Source: Amyelois transitella
Taxonomy: Eukaryota; Arthropoda; Insecta; Lepidoptera; Pyralidae
Length of the DNA: 64,000 nt
Assembly (NCBI RefSeq): GCF_032362555.1
Contig: NC_083520.1
Location: 8,680,001 to 8,744,000, forward strand
Direction: 5' to 3'
This document shows positions 15,001 to 26,689 of the stretch, in pieces; within the stretch, counting starts at the first letter, position 1, and each line of letters starts with the position of its first letter. Below the pieces are notes generated by a model. It searched no databases, was not told the origin of the DNA, and saw only the letters and a program-made list of their open reading frames with translations. The translations under genes and the position numbers were made by a program.

Positions 15001-18000
15001 GAAAACCGCCGACCATTAACGCTTTTGTCCTAAAATCAAACATATTTGAAGCGTTATCTGTCTTGAGGAAACTGCTAATAATTTTGTTTTGCGCAACAAA
15101 TACATATAATCACGTTTATATCCCTTGCGGGGTAGACAGAGCCGATAGCCTTGAAAAGACTGATAGCCCACGTTCAGCTGTAACATGTATTGTAAAATCA
15201 TAACGTCACCATTTTAGTCTGTCAAGAAGATTTGTCTGATGAAATTGCGATAATACATTAAAAAGAAAAGCGAAAGAAGAAGTAGACTAGCTAATCGATC
15301 GTTCCAAATAAACCACCACAACCAAGTCCCTATTAGACAAATCCAATCAACGCGTTAATTCGCGACGTGCCTTGTGCCACCGAAAGCAGTGTAGCGTAGA
15401 GTAATTGGAGTGTGATAACCGACATAGTCTGGCACCTTGTCGAAGTCAGCCAGCTGGGTGATCTCCTCCCAGAGACTCAGCATGATGTGCTGGTACTTCT
15501 GCAGACGGGCGGCGCTGCAGTCACCTTTGCCTTCCAGCACGCAGGAGCGCAGTGCCAGGCATTGGAAGTCGTGAGAGTCTAAGTAGCCGTTGTTGTCAAT
15601 ATCTGGAAGAGTGGTTAACTGAATGAGAAGCTGACTTCAGGCTGTTTACCGTAGAAGAGACCTTCAGACGATGAATGTCTAACATTCAGGTTATCATCTG
15701 GTGTTTACTTTAGTCATTGGTTGTGTTGTTATCATTAAATTATTATGGTGTTTTGCAACCAAAGCTTTCTGCTCTCCTATATACGCCAATGTTTTGCTAT
15801 AATCCTGGATACGTCCTATTATACTCCTAAATTCCTATTTCAAGTCAACGTGTTTAAGGATACAGAGAGAAGTGTTTAGTGTACATACTTTTAATTAAAT
15901 GAAATTCTTATTTTTCAGGACCGAGTCCTATTTATCATTGATACATGATTACAGAGACAAATTATTGCACTTGAAAGTTGCTCGTTCAGTAACTTCTCAA
16001 ACATTTGTTTCAATGGCACGGTCAATGAAAGGAAAAGCTATTTGGAGCTCTTCAGTCTCGACATAGGCATGTGAAGACCTGACTGAAGTATGTGCATCTC
16101 GCATTCCCGGGACGAACTCACTTCGTCGAGTCAGTTCAATTTCTGATCAATGTCGCAAGAGATCTCACACTCGTGCCCATTTGGCCCGCGTGGCTTGTAA
16201 ACAATAGCATGTATTAAATTAATAGTACGTCGTATGCCAAGACCTGGGATACTATGTTTCGCAATGCCTGGGATAGTTCATGATTGACAGCGTATCGTTT
16301 TGCAAGATAGAATGGAATTCGATTGGATGATTGTATAGGTTAATAACATTTGCTGTAGAATTTTTTAAAGCAATAAACGTAAACAATAGTTAGATTATGT
16401 TTGATTTTAGTTTTTTCTAGGTTTGCCATTAGAAATACCAAGAGTTTCCTGAAAGTTGTCGATAGCAAATAGCTGGTATATTTTAACTGTTTTGATCAAT
16501 CCTAGAGTTCATTGAAATATCACACATATTAGTTAGGAGAAAGAATACTTGAAGGCATCTATTTTAATATAAAATATATAGGGGTAAATTAAATTTAAGT
16601 AGGTACCTGATATTGAATGTCTTTACCCTAAAAACAATACTATAAAATTGTAAACATCTATCTAAATCTGTATATAAAACACGGTAAATTGTGATGTGGG
16701 TAATATCAGTACATAGTATAAAAGTCGCTATTTTAGTCTGTTTGTCTGTATGCTTAAATCTTTAAAATTACGCAACGGATTTTGATGCGGTTTTTTGTAA
16801 CAGGTAGAGTGATTCAAGAGGAAGGTTTTTATGTATAATAACATTTATAATTTTGCACCCGTGCGAAGCCGGGGCGGGTCGCTAGTAATGTATAATTAAA
16901 AGCCCTTTCCATTGATTGACATTCACCGCATCAAGATTAACATTGATCTTAGCTGAAGAATCGGCTATTTTAAGATCGTAGTATTGTGACGTAGTCTATT
17001 GTCTAGTTAATTATAAGCTTTATATTGTTCCTGGCACAATCAATCCTAGGACGCAGCTGCACTAAATAATTATATATGTAGTCACTATCTTTAAATATCT
17101 CTAGATATATCTCGTATATCATCGTACAATTTCCCGGTTCCCTCCATGTTTTCCTCAGATTTCACTTCACAACACGCAGTTTGCTTTCTGATCCACTTGA
17201 CGGTCTTTGCAAATTATCTTCTGTTTTTTTGCTCATTTAATAAATTTTTTTACGTTGGGTCTGTACTAGTTTTTCCAATTGATGCTGTTACTTGAATCTC
17301 ACAAGATACATTATTCATATCCTACTCATGATTTTCTAAATGTTGTCCTTTTTGGAATTACTTTATTATTAATTAAAACCATTACTTTCATTATCATTAT
17401 AAGCGAGCATTATAAGCTTGCTTAGGTATTATCTGTTGGAATATCCATGAAATCCCGGGCTACAGGATTTTTTGGCGTAATATTATGAAAAACATAAAAC
17501 TAATTTTACTGAAATTAATGCATCTGATCAACATTAAGAAGAAATCTGTCAAGAAAATGTAACGACTATTTTGATAAACAAATTGCTTGGTCGCTCATGT
17601 GTCTTGTACGGAAAATCTCAATTTTTATTTCGACTATTAGGTATCTATCGGAAATTTTCGTGCCCGTGTATTGAAGGTATTTTTAAAACTCCTAGCTACC
17701 GTTTAAAAAGTTACACTGTTTATGTATTTATATTAATTTACCAGTCGTCGTAAATTTTATGATACCTACTTAGTAGTGGAAAGGTTAGTGGTAATAAAAC
17801 AACTGAAGGAAATTTATTAGTAAAGCATAGTATTCTCGGGAATATTTCCAATTTACATTTGTTTCCTCAAATTCATGCTGATGGGAACGTGACGATTCAG
17901 ATAATGCCTTATGATATTAGTGGTATCATACCCAAGAATACCTCATCCCTAGTTGGCTCGTTAAGAACACGATCTATCGATAATAATGATAAAACGTGTA

Positions 18001-18665
18001 ATGCATTTAAAATTAAACTTAAGGCAAAATTTATTTGTCGTTAAGTGTTTGACAAAGAAGAACTGCGTTCATACTAAAAGTGATCCCCTTTCAAAATCTA
18101 AAAGCCAAGCAGACTGCATTGTTTATCAATGAACCTCCAGCCGGCTGCAAGAGATTCCGCGGAAAGCGACACACGCGCCGCGATTTATAGTTTCTAAATA
18201 AAAATATCCGAGCGGTCGTAAGCGACAATGCTCGATTAACTCCTCTGAAATACATCACGTAATTACAGAGATTTATATCGTCAGACACTGTTGTTCTGCC
18301 TGCTTAAACATACGATTAATTTGTTTGGTCAATTCTGATTCCTATCTGATATTTGGGATGCAAAAACACGCCGCTGTTATAATATAGAAAATAAAGAAAG
18401 TTATGGTTAACCAAATATGTATTGCACCGGTGCCTTATCAGCTAGGTAAGAAAGGTTACCAGTTATCAGAATGAAAGCATTCCAACTTCTCATAAAAGTC
18501 ATGAATTCGCACTGCTGTTTTCTTCAGGGATAGTTTGCGAAAATGAGATAATACATCGGGATCAAAGGGCTAGATTTCCATGCTCCCAAGCGTTGAAACC
18601 ACACAGCACTCACCATAAAGATACCGCACAACGAAGGCGACTCTGTTATCCCATGCGTAGGCCAT
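12075..18665 (-). CDS. Scp: Sarcoplasmic calcium-binding protein (EF-hand), 4 exons
   Basis: Coding exons on the minus strand are 18614-18665, 15436-15602, 13997-14230 and 12075-12197. All introns are GT-AG, the phases match (1, 0, 0), and together they give 191 aa, the usual size of invertebrate SCPs. The protein starts MAYAWDNRVAFVVRYLY, close to the known insect SCP start, and the context is CAAAATGG. EF1 loop is D18-D29 (DIDNNGYLDSHD) and is split by intron 1. EF2 is D70-E81 (DFDKDGMITVEE) and is split by intron 2. EF3 is D114-E125 (DINADGVIGIEE). EF4, around 151-162 (NDDDRRKGGI), is degenerate. The family buffers cytosolic Ca2+ in invertebrate muscle and neurons. Introns are 3.0, 1.2 and 1.8 kb and hold a Helitron-like copy and a retroposon fragment. 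The 5' flank is GC-rich with CCAAT motifs (attggc) and no clear TATA. Which insect paralogue this is cannot be told here. Confidence 0.95.
15101..15185 (-). repeat. 270-bp-family retroposon, 3' fragment
   Basis: Contains ataatcacgtttatatccc, cggggtagacagagcc and acgttcagctgta, the diagnostic 3' part of the family. It lies in an intron of the calcium-binding protein gene. The sense direction, ending in the TATG-type tail, is the minus strand. Confidence 0.75.
16713..16886 (+). mobile_element. Non-autonomous Helitron-like element, copy 1
   Basis: About 174 bp, from acatagtataaaagtcgcta to the 3' end gcgggtcgctagt. It lies in intron 1 of the calcium-binding gene. A near-identical copy occurs at 52965-53144. 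The lack of terminal inverted repeats and the CTAG|T terminus next to a GC-rich end fit Helitrons. Confidence 0.65.
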
Positions 18666-18900
18666 TTTGACGGTGAATTATTATGTTTCGCGAGGCGAGG
18701 CGCGCGCGGCGGTCTATCGGCGACTGTTGCCCGCCGCGCACGCCACCCCACTCGGAATAACCAGCGGTAGTTAGTTCCTCTTCACGTTGGCCAATGTTTG
18801 TGCCAATAATTGCACCAGCCTGGCCTGTAAGGTAAGGCTTGGCTGTTCCCAAGTCTAAAACAAACAACATTGGCAGAAGCGCAACCAAACATTGGCTGTG
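18666..18900 (-). promoter_or_regulatory. 5' flank and UTR of the calcium-binding protein gene
   Basis: Immediately upstream of the ATG (minus strand) is a CpG-rich stretch (about 18680-18760, gcgaggcgcgcgcggcgg), unusual for this window, followed upstream by two ATTGGC/CCAAT-type motifs at about 18789-18812. No TATA box was seen. The transcription start is not determinable. Confidence 0.4.
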
Positions 18901-19338
18901 TGTCGATTACAGTACCAGCCGAATCGTCATCGACACCCTAAATATCCCTACGACCGATCAGCTGGTCTCTGGGAAGACCACAAGGCCGCTGTTGCAATAT
19001 TTGCGCCATACAGTTACTCATTGCTAGATAATGCTATTAAGAAATTCGTTTGAGTGATGACATGGCTAATTAGGTCTTCATGAGTCTTGTGTTGACTCCT
19101 GAATAAATTAATTGCAACAGTGTTTTATGATTTATGGTGTGAGTTGGGTCATGTTAAATGTGTCAAATTTTACCGTGCATAAGTTCTTCTTCCTTTAAGT
19201 TTAATACAGTTTACCTACTTAGTTACTTAAATCCCGTTACTCCCACTAGACCCTGATTAAACCTAAAATAGAGATAAAATCTTATTGTGTTGCACGTTCA
19301 TTTTAAAAACCAAAATTAACTTAATTAATTCACTAACC

Positions 19339-19420
19339 TAAACGTGGCCTTTCAGTATTTTTAAAGACTGGCGGCTCTGTTTACCCCGCAAGGTTTAGAC
19401 GTAAGTTAAATGTATGTATG
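19339..19420 (+). repeat. 270-bp-family retroposon, 3' fragment
   Basis: aacgtggcctttcagtattt, ctctgtttaccccgcaagg and a tgtatgtatg tail match the 3' third of the family. It is a diverged, 5'-truncated copy upstream of the TXNDC15-like gene. Confidence 0.65.
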
Positions 19421-19795
19421 TTAAATTAACTAAGTACTTAATACAGTGCATACAAGAGAAGATTTTAAACGATGAAAGCAATATTTAGAACTTTAAAAGT
19501 AATGCATTTACATAGGTTTAGGGTAGGTAGGTAGTGGTTTGTGAAGCACAAATCAATAATAAGGCCGTATATACTTAGTTTCTTTGCTTGTAGCAAACGG
19601 TAGAGTAATTTTGATGTCAGTGTCACAAACAGGAAAATCAATGTTGAAAAAAAGGTTTTTTTTTGTGAGTGTCAAAATCAAAACTGTCAAAAACGACGTA
19701 AACATTGAGAAAATAAATGTACCTATGCTATGTATGTTTCCTTCCAAAATTTCTAAATATTGTGGATTGAGGCTAAGTGTAAAAGTATTCTTATA

Positions 19796-20789
19796 ATGTA
19801 TTCTAGCGACGGTTTATTTATTTTATTTGTGGGGTTAATAGTTGCAGGTATGATGTAGTAACTTCATAAAAAACTATATTGAGAACTAAAAAAATATTAC
19901 TCATCACTATTATAATATGTAGTTACACTCGACCCAATATATAACCAATATTTCTTTTATAGTATTCACAACGCCGACAATACAATTTGACATGGAAGAT
20001 CCTATCGTGGGCATTCCAAGATTTGTGGAGAGTGATGAACCAAACGTAGACGAATCAGAATCGTTGCTGTCCAATGTGGTTTCCGACGTCAACAAGACCC
20101 TAACTAATCTCTACAACCATGTTACTTCAGCCAATGTTACTACAGATAACCAAACACAAGCCGCAAATGAAACAAAGAAACTAGTCAAATGTAAAGAAAT
20201 TTTGTATGAAGCTGGACTTGAGCCGTCAGTAGAAATAATCAATGGCAGTCATCTAGCGAAACTGTTGCAAGTAAAACCTGATATAACTAGTAGAGATATG
20301 GAAGCAGATTGTGTTTTGGTATTATTCTATGCGCGAGCTTGTCCTTTCAGTGCACATGCTGCACCACACTTCAATGCATTAGCGCGATCATATCCTAATG
20401 TTAAAATGGTTGCCCTTGATGCTTTAAAATACCATGGTATTAATGCCCAATATGGCATAGTTGGTGTACCAACATTAAAAATGTTTCATAATGGTCGACC
20501 AGTTGGTAAATTTAATGGGACTGAATATAACATCCATTCTTTTAGTAAGTTTGTTCATACTATTACAGGGCAGTTCCCTCAAGCTCTTCTTGTAATGTCA
20601 AAGGATTTCCAAGGACCTGTTTCTAGTGTTGTTGAAAAAGACACTGATTATTTCTTAGTGCTGTCATGGCTGTTCATCATTGTTTGTTCAGTTTATTATT
20701 TCATGCAATCAAAATGGTGGCAGATGATCGTGGAGATGGTTCAGAACAACTGGCGGGAATCAGAGGCGCAACATGAACATAATGACTAG
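19796..20789 (+). CDS. TXNDC15: Thioredoxin domain-containing protein 15 homologue
   Basis: Two exons, 19796-19847 and 19963-20789, are joined across a 115-bp GT-AG intron in matching phase and give 292 aa. Exon 1 encodes a signal-peptide-like start (MYSSDGLFILFVGLIVA) that completes an otherwise leaderless frame, so the ATG at 19992 is internal. An acidic, N-glycosylation-rich linker (NKT, NVT, NQT, NGS) precedes a thioredoxin fold at about residues 130-215. The active-site motif is CPFS (144-147) instead of CxxC, followed by APHFN, and the cis-Pro loop is GVPT (about 185-188). One membrane segment lies at about 246-266, with a short tail. Vertebrate TXNDC15 has the same CxFS...APHFN arrangement and is a type I membrane protein linked to ciliary function. 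With a single active-site Cys, an ordinary disulfide reductase role is unlikely. Confidence 0.92.
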
Positions 20790-20967
20790 TCAACTTATTT
20801 TTAATTAGGTAGGAGTAACTTGTTTTTATTAAATATTTTTTTATGAGATGGTGTCTCTTTTTATTAGCTATGTATGTGTATGCTATATGAATGCTATGGC
20901 TTTGTTTGTATTTGCAAATCCATGTATTTTAAACAAATTTTCAATTTTGTATGTTAGATTTGCACAC

Positions 20968-20980
20968 AATAAAATTTATT
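20968..20980. terminator. Back-to-back poly(A) signals of two convergent genes
   Basis: AATAAA at 20968-20973 (plus strand) lies 179 nt after the TXNDC15-like stop. TTTATT at 20975-20980 is AATAAA on the minus strand, 63 nt after the reductase stop. Together they form AATAAAATTTATT, so both transcripts can be cleaved around the same spot. Confidence 0.65.
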
Positions 20981-21042
20981 ACCTACAAAATATACATATG
21001 TATAACAATAATTTCTCTTATATACATATAAAGTTGTTTAAT

Positions 21043-22680
21043 TTACTTTAATTCTGCTGGCATTTCAGTGCCTTTCAGAGCAGCTAATATATTCCTTGCA
21101 GTCAGATCACTCATAGTATTCCTAGCTTCTATAGAAGCACTTCCAATATGAGGAAGTACTACGCAGTTCTTCAGTTTAAACAGTGGACTATCCAGAGGTA
21201 ATGGCTCCGGAGTCGTCACATCCAACCCAGCAGCTCTTATTGTGTTACTTTTTAAAGCTTCGATAAGTGCATTTTGATCGACAGTGCCTCCACGGCTTGT
21301 GTTAATAAAGATAGCAGTTTTCTTCATCTTTTCAAAGGCGGATTTATTGAAAATTTCCTTAGTCTCTGGTACGAGAGCAGCACAGCATATAATGAAGTCG
21401 CTCTGTGCCAGGATTTCATCAAAGCTTACTTTGATAGCTCCTACTTCTTTGGCCTCTGGTCTTTCACTGCGGTTGAAGTATAAAATCCTGGCTGTGTTGA
21501 ATGCTTTGACTCTTCGAGCGACAGCTTGTCCGATTCTGCCATAACCGACGATGCCGACAGTGGCATCGGCAAGGCCAGGTCCTGTCATCCAAGTGGGTGC
21601 CCAGGACACCCAACCGCCAGATTTTGCTTCATGGATAGCTTCGGGAAGACGCCGAGATGTTGATAGAAGAAGTGCCAACTGAAAATTATTTTTATAAGAC
21701 TTGTTAATTTTTATACCTTATATATGTATAGGAAATATGAATTACAAATACATAGGTACCTAATTTTGTTAGGATTTTTCTGGGCTAATACGTTAAATGT
21801 TTCTACATAAGAAATGGTTTGATTCATATTTTTAAACTAGAGACTTTATAATATAATATTTTAAAATCATCAATACATTTTTAATTAGGAAGAACTCAGA
21901 ACAGTAGTAGCTGATTAAACGTAAGACAAACCAACTCACTGTTAGTTCTGCAGTGGCATCCGTCAGCACATCAGGAGTGTAGCCAATCCTAATGCCTCTC
22001 TTCTTGCACTCCTGTACATCAATGTGATCATAGCCCACTGAGATTGTTGCCACTACCTTCAGACCAGGCCCAGCGGCATCCAACACCGCCTTGTCAATCT
22101 TGTCAGTCAGAGAACAATATATTCCATTGGAACCCACTACATTTTTTAAGAAGTCTTCCCTTGGTACAGGTGATGGCTTATTCCACATATTGACTATACA
22201 TCTGAAAGTAAAATTGATAATTTGTAAAATTGGTAATTTTGGTTAGGTAGAAAACAGGTCTTCAAAATAACAATTGTTTGTTTTTTCCTTATAACCAGGG
22301 TCATGTAGTTTAGACAATAGTTACTTCATTGGAATTTTATGATTTTCCCACTTTTATATAATTAGTGGGGATAGATTTTAGATGTCAGTTGGAAGATACC
22401 TGGAAAGAACTTCCATCTTTACAGGTATCTTCCAACTGACACAAACACTTTATCTTTTTAAGAAACACAATTTGCTTGTGTGCCAAAACATAATCCTGAC
22501 TATTTCAGAGTATTTTCTTAATAAGCAGTAAGAAAACAAATGGGAAAGTAGATGGTATATCGGAAAACAAGCGACTCGCAAGCGATCTTATCCAAAATAA
22601 ACTTACTCTTTCTGTAGTAACTGCACTCCACACTCTGGCATGTCAGAGCGGGTCACATAAACTTTATGTTCGGAACTCAT
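21043..22680 (-). CDS. GRHPR: Glyoxylate/hydroxypyruvate reductase (D-2-hydroxyacid dehydrogenase)
   Basis: Minus-strand exons 22607-22680, 21940-22201 and 21043-21678 join with GT-AG introns and matching phases to give 323 aa, close to human GRHPR (328 aa). The start is MSSEHKVYVTRSDMPECGVQ. The substrate-binding segment includes VGYDH and GIRIGYTPDVLTDATAELT, a family hallmark. The Rossmann NAD(P) motif is VGIVGYGRIGQ (glycines about 157-162). The catalytic triad is visible as Arg in NTSRGG (about 241), Glu in TTPEPLP (about 270) and His in LPHIGSA (about 289). The enzyme reduces glyoxylate to glycolate and hydroxypyruvate to D-glycerate with NAD(P)H, in cytosol or mitochondria. No targeting peptide is seen. 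It ends tail to tail with the TXNDC15-like gene. Intron 1 carries a 20-bp perfect hairpin. Confidence 0.95.
22383..22441. repeat. Perfect 20-bp hairpin in reductase intron 1
   Basis: tgtcagttggaagatacctg (22383-22402) is exactly complementary to 22422-22441 across a 19-nt loop. It resembles a small foldback element or an RNA hairpin. Confidence 0.85.
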
Positions 22681-22689
22681 GTTTCTCAA

Positions 22690-23958
22690 GAATATACCGC
22701 GCGACAGTCTCGATGAAACAGTCACAATGCTTTTATAAAACATGAATCAATACAACCGGTACAAAACACTTTCCGGGTTTTGTTTCTTACTCGTCCACTC
22801 AAGGCCGATCAATTGTCTGGCAAGTATTTAGGAGCGATATTCTGTGGCTTTTCGCCTTCTTGGCCCTTAAAAAATGAAGGTTTTGCGAGATAAATCGTGA
22901 TGTGAAGCGCAGCAACGGTGGCAAGAATAACCTTGCCTTTGGTGGATTTGATAAACGATGGTCCGCTCATACTATCACAATATTAAATGAGCGTTTAATA
23001 AAATTCGGATGATCACGATATTAATTGCTATTTCTAAGTTATTTATCATGTGATAGAAAAAATGATAACCTTTGTTGTTTTGTTATCGATAACCTTAAAA
23101 TCTGACAATGACAGATTTAAGTATTCCATTTTACCAGTGACATTAATGTATAAAAAAAATATTCCTCTGATAGACTACGAGGGAAAATCAAATTTCTGCG
23201 GGTTTATTTGGGAGATCTATTTAATTTTTTTGAACACTGAAAATGTACAAAGTTTCTTCAAAAAACTAGGACGCCTCAGAGTTTTTGTTAGGTAAACAAT
23301 GTTGAAGTAATGAAGATTATAGTAAGGTTTCACCTATTACTACTTATGTCGCCTTCTACATATCTAAGTAATCAAGGTTAGGTGATTGTGGTGAATATCA
23401 TGTGGATTATTTACTCTGGTCATTTGGTTTATAAATAGGACGTCATGGTTGATTATTATCAAAAAGCCTTGGGATTAGAAGGCTAAATCTCTGAAGGTCA
23501 GGCCGGTAAAAACAAAATGATTTAATATTCTAAACATTGCTGTCCAGCTACACTGACCATAGTTTTGTTTCCATCTGCTCTATCTACTCCGGAAGGGATA
23601 AACACGTGTGTGTTGTATGATGAGGAGAACGTTTTTCGCATAAAGCTTAATTAGGTAATTAACGTAGGCATTACGTTTTGGGTAGGTTGGGAAAGTGTTC
23701 TTTACTTGCATAGTGAAGTAAAATCTAAAAATGCATGTAATTCAGTGCCTAATTAGCGGATTGTTACGAAACTATCGTTACAATCGTAAAGATAAGAATT
23801 AAATATGTGAAAATAAAGTAGGTTAGGCTCGAAATTATATTTTATATATTTTAACTTCTTACCAACAACTTATAACCTATATCGTCTTTCCCAACGTGAT
23901 TGAAATCGTGTGTTACAGCTATAACTGATCAAAAGATAACAAAGTGAGAAATATATGA
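22690..23958. other. Upstream region of the reductase gene, no other gene seen
   Basis: Contains the presumed promoter of the minus-strand reductase. A single TATCGATA octamer lies at 23084-23091, about 400 bp upstream of its ATG. No other coding frame looks real. Confidence 0.4.
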
Positions 23959-24182
23959 TAATCCTGGCGTTAGTCCCGGTTCCTGTCGCGGCTTTTCTGA
24001 ACCCGCGCGGCACGCGCTGATCACGAGCCTGATTGTGTAAGACAGGTTTTTACCTGAAGCGTCTCCCATCTGACCTTCGACACCTTTCAAAATGCTTACC
24101 CTTTGGATTATGGTTACCTACACATCCCGTTGTAAGTTTCCTCACAATTTTCTTCACCGTAAGAGCATCGATTAGTGCTCAA
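23959..24182. repeat. Old SINE or LINE 3'-end relic
   Basis: Includes gcggcacgcgctgatcac, cgtctcccatctgaccttcg and cctcacaattttcttcaccg. This type of GC-rich block is a frequent interspersed repeat of moth genomes. It is diverged, and the exact family was not assigned. Confidence 0.45.
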
Positions 24183-24310
24183 ACTTATACGTAGTTATAC
24201 GTGTATGTAAGATAAGTTATTGGTAAGTACATTGACATGATAGGATTAGACTTAATTCTAAAACGGGCACGCTCATACATACCTACTATCGTATATATAC
24301 TTATCGTTTT

Positions 24311-24550
24311 TACATAAATACATACATAATATATAATCACGTCTATATCCCTCTCGGGGTAGACGGAGCCAACAGCCTTGAAAAGACTGATATGCCACGA
24401 ATAGCAGTTTGGCTGAATGATAGAATTGATGTTGGTAGCGACAGGTTGGTAGTCCATCGCCTAATAAAAGAATCTAAGTTTATAAGCCTATCCCTTAGTC
24501 GCCTTTTATGACATTCATGGGAAAGAGATGGAGTGGTCCTATTTTTTTTT
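24311..24550 (-). repeat. 270-bp-family retroposon, nearly full length
   Basis: Runs from the catacataat tail through cgtctatatccctctcgggg, gccttgaaaagactgatatg, cccttagtcgccttttatga and gagatggagtggtcctattt. It lacks the outermost 5' hairpin (tggtgccgggaaccacac). Confidence 0.8.
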
Positions 24551-24959
24551 ACTAGTGTACTTTTCTAATATTTTCAACAATTGAACATTCTCTGCCAGTC
24601 AACCATTTGAAAACTTTTTTTTGTGTACATATATATTTTTAAAAGTTTTACATTCATCAATGCTACTAATCTACTACTGATCTTTAGGCTTAGGTACTAA
24701 TATTACAGTGAGTGAACATAACATACACAACTGCGACCTTTGCAGCTTAAGCCCTTAGCCCTCAATCGCGTGATAGAATCGCAGTTAAATGGATATTCTC
24801 TGGCGGATATCACGTCAAACAATGTTCACGTTAGCTTTCGAATATCCTATAAAGGAGATGTTATCTACTTACAGTAAAGCCACGTTTGATATTATATTCC
24901 CATGTGGGAAGAGAAAATTTTATGCCAATATTATTATGCATTGAATGCATATCCACACA

Positions 24960-25115
24960 ATTAAAAAAGAGAAAGATTTGTATTTATGTATGTAAGTATG
25001 TTTGCAACGAATAAACTCAAAAATAACTGGATTGATTTTCACGAAATTTGGTACAGATAAAGAATATTTTTTTCTAGAAATACCCACCGAGCCAAGCCCC
25101 GCGCAAAAGTTAATT
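24960..25115 (+). repeat. Helitron-like or other interspersed repeat fragment
   Basis: actggattgattttcacgaa, tttggtacagataaag and ccgagccaagccccgcg have the wording of non-autonomous Helitron-type repeats. Ends are not resolved. Confidence 0.4.
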
Positions 25116-25559
25116 TATTATAAAATTACACTAATATCTTCAGTTACGCGATAATATATTTAACTAAACAGGTATCTTGTAACATATGCTTACGTAGGTA
25201 CATAATTTATAAATTACTTTAGTAGGTGCCTTCCTATAGCTTAAAAGAAATCCTGCACAACTGCAATAGAAAATCTTAAAAATATTGACGTAGATTTATT
25301 TACCTATAGTAGGTATATTGATAATAGGATAACATATAGCGTGGTCTATTAATAAGAAATTTGAAGAAGACTGAAAATGAAAGAGTCAGGCATAAAAAAT
25401 AAATCTATTGGCAAATTGATAACTAGTTATGGACATTACACAGTTTAAATGTTACGGTAGATAATTTAAACAATTTTTAATTGTTCTTTTTAATTTAATT
25501 AGATGTTAGAACGTGCCATTCCTCGTTCCTCATTATAGCTAGACAAGTCATCTTAATTA

Positions 25560-25880
25560 GTTACATAAATTGAGTCAATAAACTCGGTCGATCCCGCCTT
25601 CAGCGACAGGAATGTCGATGGAATTCATTAAAAGTGTGATCAAACTTTCATCTTGTTAGCGCGGAATCTAAACGTAATAATAATAAAGTAACGCACAAAA
25701 ATCATTCCGCCGCCGCAAATCGTCTGATAAAAAACGCAACAGTGACTTTCTACCGAGTAATTAGAAGATTCATACACGAAAGTGCACCGAAGATATTTAG
25801 CAAAGCAAGTCGCGACAGTAGCTGGAAATGCACGATTAATGTCCGTACCGTATTAGCTGCAAGCCACTGCGCGCGAAACG
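25560..25880. other. GC-richer unassigned block
   Basis: A stretch of higher GC without matches to the repeat families in this window and without a good open frame (cattccgccgccgcaaatcg, aagcaagtcgcgacagtagc). It could be a regulatory element or a non-coding exon. Confidence 0.25.
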
Positions 25881-26256
25881 ATCTAACTTTTTAATTTTAA
25901 CTTTTTTAGGCTCGTAATAGTGATAGCACAGACATCGTATGCAGCCACCTGAATGCAGCAGGTGAAATCGAATGTTATAACAATACTCGTATAACGTTGA
26001 TAAGTCATAATATAAGATTGTCATCTGTATAATAATATGCAAATGAAGCAATTAAATTAAACATGACATGAAAATGAAAACTGATCTGAATCTGATATTA
26101 CGTAAAAATATAACTACACTTTAACTTTTACATAGGTAGGTACAATTGTGTTTTACACGCTATTCCCTTGATTAAGGTGATTTTAAGGTAAATAAGTAAC
26201 GGGATTAAACTAAAGCGGTAGGTAACACTAAATGGTGATGGATAATATTTTGTATT

Positions 26257-26312
26257 AAACCTTAAAAGATATACTATGTATGCTAGCATACATAGTATAT
26301 CTTTTAAGGTTT
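26257..26312. repeat. Perfect 56-bp palindrome
   Basis: 28-base half-arms with no spacer, centred between 26284 and 26285. Each base from 26257 (aaaccttaaaagatatac...) pairs with its mirror to 26312. A second long palindrome starts 3 bp later. Confidence 0.95.
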
Positions 26313-26315
26313 GTT

Positions 26316-26361
26316 TTGAGTTATATCGTTTTGTACCTAGGTACAAAACGATCTAACTCAA
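26316..26361. repeat. 46-bp palindrome with one mismatch pair
   Basis: Centred on cctagg at 26336-26341. 22 of 23 base pairs match (ttgagtta.atcgttttgta half-arm). It directly follows the 56-bp palindrome. Confidence 0.95.
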
Positions 26362-26689
26362 TGCGGCCAATATACAAAGGCATTCCACACATACCTGCCT
26401 TGCAAAAAGTAGGTGTGTGCAGACTTGCATAACTTGATTAATCGGTTAAAGCTAAGACCAGTTACTGTTTTTGCATGTCCTTTTATTTATGGTAATCACC
26501 CTGGTTTGTTCAGGTGGAAACTTCAAACAATATGATGAAATCTTGGGAGTTTCACATGATCAATTTTCTGATTAGGTATCGATCGATTGAAGTGAACACG
26601 CTCAAAGAAACATGAATCTACTAACCAAAACCATAGGGTTAAGTAAGTTTCTCTGCCGGTGACCTAAGTCATACTAGTCTCCACCTATA

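Noticed and set aside
18524..18888. Two overlapping minus-strand open frames of 75 and 80 codons
   Set aside because: They overlap the first exon and GC-rich 5' flank of the calcium-binding protein gene in other frames. The real product there is MAYAWDNRVAFVVRYLY in a frame with matched splicing.
19584..19796. 70-codon plus-strand frame just upstream of the TXNDC15-like gene
   Set aside because: It has no protein-like composition and ends where the true first exon (ATG at 19796) starts in another frame.
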